A DNA stretch of 43,261 nt from assembly GCA_041581135.1 (NCBI GenBank), contig JBFGCM010000021.1, forward strand, positions 1 through 43,261, given 5' to 3'. Source of the DNA: JBFGCM01 sp041581135. Lineage in GTDB: Bacteria; Actinomycetota; Acidimicrobiia; Spongiisociales; UBA5794. Each line of letters opens with the position of its first letter. The stretch's first letter is position 1. Positions 39,951-43,261 of the stretch are shown one piece after another. The notes under the pieces are model-generated. The model saw only the letters and a list, made by a program, of their open reading frames with translations. It made no database searches and was not told where the DNA came from. The translations under genes and the position numbers were made by a program.

Positions 39951-41610
39951 TGGAGCGCCCGGCGCCGAGCACGTGGGACCGGCCGACGAGCTGGCGGTGT
40001 CGCCACAGCCGACGACGACGTTCCTCCTGGGAGCGCTGGACGGTGCCGTCGCCGACCGACTCCAACAATGGACGGCCGACGGTTTCGTGGAGCGGCTGTG
40101 GGCCCATGATCCGGCACTGTGGGGAGCCACCGCCGACACCCCCGAGCTGACCAACCGGCTCGGCTGGCTCGACTTGCCCGAGGAGGCGACGGCGAGCGCG
40201 CCGAAGCTGCTCGAATTCGCCGCCCAGCAGCCCTTCGACCATCTGGTCTTGGTGGGGATGGGCGGATCCAGCTTGGCCCCCGAGCTCTACCAGGCGACCT
40301 TCGGCAACGCTGCGGACCGACCCCGGCTCATCGTGCTGGACTCCACCCATCCGCTCGGCGTGCAGCGCGTCGCCGACGCCATCGACCCGGCTCGCACCCT
40401 GTTCTTGGTGTCGTCGAAGTCCGGCACGACTCTCGAGACGTTGTCGTTCTATCGCTACTTCTGGGAGCGAACCCGCAAGCTGGTCGACCGTCCCGGCCGG
40501 CACTTCGTGGCGGTGACCGACCCGCTGTCGAAGCTGGTCGAGATCGCCGCCGAGCGCGATTTCCTTCGCGTGTTGCCCGCCAATCCGGAAGTGGGTGGCC
40601 GGTACTCGGCCCTGACGGCATTCGGGCTGGCCCCGGCCGCTCTCATCGGGGTCGACCTGCCGGCGCTGGTGGCAGCGGCCGGCGCCGAGCGCTCCAGCGT
40701 GCAGTCCGACCAGGCTCCCGATGCCCTCCGGCTGGGTGCGGCGATGGGCGAAGCCGCCCTCGCCGGGCGCGACAAGGTCACCTTCTTCGTGTCGGACGAG
40801 CTCGCCGCGTTCCCGGCGTGGCTGGAGCAGCTCATCGCCGAGTCCACCGGCAAGGACGGCACGGGCATCGTCCCCATCGCAGAAGAGCACGTCGGGCCGC
40901 CCGACGTCTACGGGGCTGATCGGTTGTTCGTGGAGATCACGGGGGGCGAGCCGAGCCATCAGGTGGCAGCGCTGGCCGACGCCGGGCATCCGACTGTCAC
41001 GATCCGTGTGGACAACCGCTACGACCTGGGCACGCTCATCTACCGCTTCGAGGTCGCGGTGGCGGCGGCCGGCGCCGTGCTGGGGATCAATCCGTTCGAC
41101 CAACCGGACGTACAGCTGGCCAAGAAGCTGGCCGGCAAGGTCATGGCCGGTGGCTCCTTCGAAGGGGAGGTGGTCGAGCACCACGCCCACGAGGTGATGG
41201 GTGCTGCCGCCGAGTGGCGCCAGTCGGTCCAGCCCGGCGACTACATCGGCATTCATGCCTATCTCGCACCAGACGAGGACACGTCGCGCTCCCTTCAGCA
41301 TATGCGCCACGGCCTCCGCGATCGATTGCGGGTAGCGACCACGCTCGGGTACGGCCCTCGATTCCTGCACTCCAGCGGCCAGCTCCACAAGGGTGGGCCC
41401 AACACGGGCGTGTTCCTGCAAATCGTCGACGAGCCTCGATTCGACATCGCAGTCCCGGAAACGGATTTCACCTTCGGAAAGCTCATCGCGGGCCAAGCGC
41501 TCGGGGACTATCACGCCCTCCGGGAACGGGGACGGCGAGTGCTCCGGGTGAACGTCGGCACCGACGTCAAGGGGGGCCTCGAGGCCCTGGGTGCCGCCAT
41601 CGGTGCCTGA
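39943..41610 (+). CDS. pgi: Glucose-6-phosphate isomerase
   Basis: A 555-aa aldose-ketose isomerase of glycolysis, of the branch found in Tal-Pgi fusions rather than the E. coli type. The SIS-domain signatures are VLVGMGGSSLAPEL and LVSSKSGTTLETL; the C-terminal active-site region contains GPRFLHSSGQLHKGGPNTG. The start is GTG at 39943, overlapping tal by 8 nt; the ATG at 39947 is in another frame. A GTG at 39976 is a possible shorter start. Confidence 0.94.
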   Translation: MDDGAPGAEHVGPADELAVSPQPTTTFLLGALDGAVADRLQQWTADGFVERLWAHDPALWGATADTPELTNRLGWLDLPEEATASAPKLLEFAAQQPFDHLVLVGMGGSSLAPELYQATFGNAADRPRLIVLDSTHPLGVQRVADAIDPARTLFLVSSKSGTTLETLSFYRYFWERTRKLVDRPGRHFVAVTDPLSKLVEIAAERDFLRVLPANPEVGGRYSALTAFGLAPAALIGVDLPALVAAAGAERSSVQSDQAPDALRLGAAMGEAALAGRDKVTFFVSDELAAFPAWLEQLIAESTGKDGTGIVPIAEEHVGPPDVYGADRLFVEITGGEPSHQVAALADAGHPTVTIRVDNRYDLGTLIYRFEVAVAAAGAVLGINPFDQPDVQLAKKLAGKVMAGGSFEGEVVEHHAHEVMGAAAEWRQSVQPGDYIGIHAYLAPDEDTSRSLQHMRHGLRDRLRVATTLGYGPRFLHSSGQLHKGGPNTGVFLQIVDEPRFDIAVPETDFTFGKLIAGQALGDYHALRERGRRVLRVNVGTDVKGGLEALGAAIGA

Positions 41611-41786
41611 GAGACCGCGACGATTCTCCTACGACGTCAGAGGCGGCTACTCACCGGTCGCTGGGATGAGACGGCACGGTGCCGGACCCGAAGTTCGCCG
41701 CCATCGCGGGGCATGACCGGTAGCGATCTCGCGGGCGTAGACGGGCTGCGAGTCAGGTGCCGACGGTCGGGGGTGAACGCGTGAGC
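41611..41786. other. Intergenic region between pgi and the SDR gene
   Basis: A 176-nt convergent gap. Only short palindromes (for example GCGATCTCGC) were seen; no convincing terminator or small gene. Confidence 0.5.
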
Positions 41787-42653
41787 TCAATGCCCTAGCT
41801 GCTCCCACGCCGCCTTGGTCATCGGCCCCGGAGGTGGGTTGACTCCGTTGATCATGTTCTGCGCTCGGTAGGTGATGGCCTTGTTCCACTCGGGGTGGGT
41901 GAACACGTAGAACTGGTCGGAGGCGATGGCGGCGAACACCAGGTCGGCGACGTCAGCCGGATCGCGGCCCGAGTCGACGACATCCTTCATCAAGCCGGCC
42001 AGGAACTCGCCGTGGGCGCTGGCGAAACCCGCGGCCGCGGACGACTGGAAGCGCGCGGAGTCGTTGATACCCGTCCGAACCCATCCGGGGCAGAGCAGGG
42101 TCACGCCGATGGGAGCCCGGATGAGCTGGAGGTCGGCGTACAAGGTCTCGGTGAGGCCGACGACACCGGACTTGGCGACGCGGTAGGCGGCCATGCCGGG
42201 CCCGGGGATGATGCCGGCCATCGACGCCGTGTTCACGATGTGTCCCGGTTCGCCGTGCGCCAACATCCGGGGCACGAAGGAGCGGAGCACGTGGATGGCG
42301 CCCCACAGGTCGACGTCCACCACCCACTCCCAATCCTCGAGGGTCTCCTCCCACAACAGTCCCCGACTCAATCCGACCCCGGCATTGTTGAACAGCACGT
42401 GGGTGCCACCGAAGCGATCGTCGACCGCAGCGGCGAGCCCCTCGACCGCATCGGGGTCACGGACGTCGGTCTCGATGGCGACGGCGTCGACGCCGCCGGC
42501 GACGAGCTCGCTCACCACGGCGTCGGCGCTCCGGCGGTCGATGTCGGACACGACGACTCGCATCCCCTCGCGTCCCGCCCGGGCGGCCAATGCGGCGCCG
42601 ATACCGCCGGCGCCGCCGGTGATCACGGCAACTCTTCCCTGTAGATCCTCCAT
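41787..42653 (-). CDS. Short-chain dehydrogenase/reductase
   Basis: A 288-aa classical SDR. The NAD(P) motif is TGGAGGIGAALA, with Asp in VVSDIDRR suggesting NAD(H) preference. NNAG is present, and the catalytic Ser, Tyr and Lys are in NTASMAG and AAYRVAKSG. The substrate cannot be read from sequence. A minus-strand TAGGCT lies 9 nt before the ATG. Length is about 30 residues longer than a minimal SDR because of a C-terminal extension. Confidence 0.95.
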   Translation of the reverse strand: MEDLQGRVAVITGGAGGIGAALAARAGREGMRVVVSDIDRRSADAVVSELVAGGVDAVAIETDVRDPDAVEGLAAAVDDRFGGTHVLFNNAGVGLSRGLLWEETLEDWEWVVDVDLWGAIHVLRSFVPRMLAHGEPGHIVNTASMAGIIPGPGMAAYRVAKSGVVGLTETLYADLQLIRAPIGVTLLCPGWVRTGINDSARFQSSAAAGFASAHGEFLAGLMKDVVDSGRDPADVADLVFAAIASDQFYVFTHPEWNKAITYRAQNMINGVNPPPGPMTKAAWEQLGH

Positions 42654-42662
42654 CGGTCGATG

Positions 42663-42668
42663 AGCCTA
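42663..42668 (-). promoter_or_regulatory. -10-like hexamer before the SDR gene
   Basis: TAGGCT on the minus strand, 9 nt before the ATG at 42653, in the 32-nt gap after the VCBS-repeat gene. Confidence 0.3.
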
Positions 42669-42685
42669 GGGGTCCCGGCCTCGGC

Positions 42686-43261
42686 CTAGCCGCCCGCCCA
42701 CTTGCTCACCGTGAACGCCGACCCGTCGGACACGCTCACCCACCACGTCTCGTTGGCCGGATAGTGCGACACCACATCGACGCGGCCATCCCCGGTGACG
42801 TCGGCGGCGAGCTGCGGATCCCAGCCCGTGTTCGTCGTGTAGTCGATCCACAGTTCCGCAATGAAAGCGCCCCGTGCCGAACGCGCCACCCACCACGTCC
42901 CGTTGCTGGGGTGGAATGCTGCGATGTCGGTACGCCCGTCGCCCGTGACGTCGGCGGCGAGCTGCGGGTCCCAACCGGTGTTCGTCGTGTAGTCCACCCA
43001 CAACTGCGGACTGAACCCCGACCCCGACGACCGCGCCACCCACCACCGCCCATACGCCGGATGGAACGACGCCACATCATCCAACCCATCCCCATCGAAA
43101 TCACCCACCACATGGGTCTCCCACCCCGAATCCGTCGTGTAATCCACCCACAACTGCGGACTGAACCCCGACCCCGACGACCGCGCCACCCACCACCGCC
43201 CATACGCCGGATGGAACGACGCCACATCATCCAACCCATCCCCATCGAAATCACCCACCAC
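42686..43261 (-). CDS. VCBS/FG-GAP repeat protein, C-terminal part (5' end outside window)
   Basis: The last 191 residues of a protein whose beginning lies beyond the window edge. It is built of 50-residue repeats, each with the calcium-loop motif D.DGDG.DD (GDFDGDGLDDVASFHP, TGDGRTDIAAFHP, TGDGRVDVVSHYP) and a Trp pair (GRWWVARS, GTWWVARS, ETWWVSVS). Such repeats form beta-propeller blades on exported adhesins, lectins or hydrolases. The stop follows the last blade directly (KWAGG), so no C-terminal anchor is present. The two upstream repeats are almost identical in DNA, the last two diverged. Confidence 0.88.
   Translation of the reverse strand: MVGDFDGDGLDDVASFHPAYGRWWVARSSGSGFSPQLWVDYTTDSGWETHVVGDFDGDGLDDVASFHPAYGRWWVARSSGSGFSPQLWVDYTTNTGWDPQLAADVTGDGRTDIAAFHPSNGTWWVARSARGAFIAELWIDYTTNTGWDPQLAADVTGDGRVDVVSHYPANETWWVSVSDGSAFTVSKWAGG
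42993..43261 (-). repeat. Tandem 150-nt repeats, exact over at least 119 nt
   Basis: Positions 42993-43111 and 43143-43261 are identical with an offset of 150 nt, and the match runs to the window edge. Just before the match the copies differ. They use GAT/GGG-rich codons where the two downstream blades use GAC/GGC, pointing to recent duplication or gene conversion. Confidence 0.9.

Noticed and set aside
39947..40150. A 67-codon gene starting at an ATGA overlap with tal
   Set aside because: The real pgi frame starts 4 nt earlier with GTG and covers the region with strong family similarity; the ATG frame is a coincidence.

Overview
The window is a gene-dense, high-GC stretch of an actinobacterial chromosome. 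A WhiB-family regulator, DUF3039, DUF3107 and DUF5317 proteins, an argS-lysA-hom-thrC cluster, a mycothiol-dependent-type (MDMPI) protein, Ku plus an ATP-dependent ligase, and many leaderless-looking promoters all point that way. The class Acidimicrobiia is my best guess, but that is inference from gene content. No phage, transposon, IS element or CRISPR array was seen; nearly all of it reads as vertically inherited housekeeping and cell-envelope DNA.

Layout. 1-5.9 kb: DUF3039 gene, then a minus-strand operon for aspartate-family amino acids (argS, lysA, hom, thrC), with tRNA-Arg(CCG) just upstream of argS; thrB is not present. 6-11.5 kb: an LPXTG-type secreted protein, a membrane PAS-GGDEF-EAL protein and a CPBP protease. 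11.5-14.1 kb: minimal NHEJ (Ku and a stand-alone ligase) with two tiny overlapping membrane-protein genes between them, then a YqeY-like protein. 14.2-16.9 kb: a whiB gene behind a perfect CRP-type operator, DUF3107, mrp, and a divergent SufR-like Fe-S regulator. 16.9-21.4 kb: an MDMPI-type protein, an M19 dipeptidase and aconitase. 21.5-26.5 kb: three lipoproteins (M28 peptidase, unknown, SH3), a HAD hydrolase and a small molybdopterin oxidoreductase. 26.7-28.7 kb: TlpA-like thioredoxin, a CrcB/FluC pair, DUF5317. 28.7-31.6 kb: two overlapping membrane HD/HD-GYP genes preceded by a candidate 51-aa membrane peptide. 31.9-35.4 kb: a conserved-looking 208-aa protein coupled to a gamma-glutamyltransferase, a lytic-transglycosylase-like protein, and a membrane-anchored HhH protein. 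35.5-41.6 kb: rlmN, bcp, a poly-Thr membrane protein, galU, tal and pgi. 41.8-43.3 kb: an SDR and the 3' end of a VCBS/FG-GAP repeat protein whose last complete repeats are nearly identical in DNA.

Themes across genes. (i) At least eight genes have a TANNNT -10 hexamer ending 6-8 nt before the start codon, the leaderless arrangement. (ii) Four of ten convergent gene pairs end in one shared TGATCA, which supplies abutting stop codons for both strands, and a fifth carries a trace of it. (iii) Several unrelated exported proteins carry Thr/Pro-rich, mucin-like linkers. (iv) Cyclic-di-GMP enzymes occur twice. I found no large undescribed multigene system; the best leads are regulatory palindromes, small membrane proteins and these architectural patterns.
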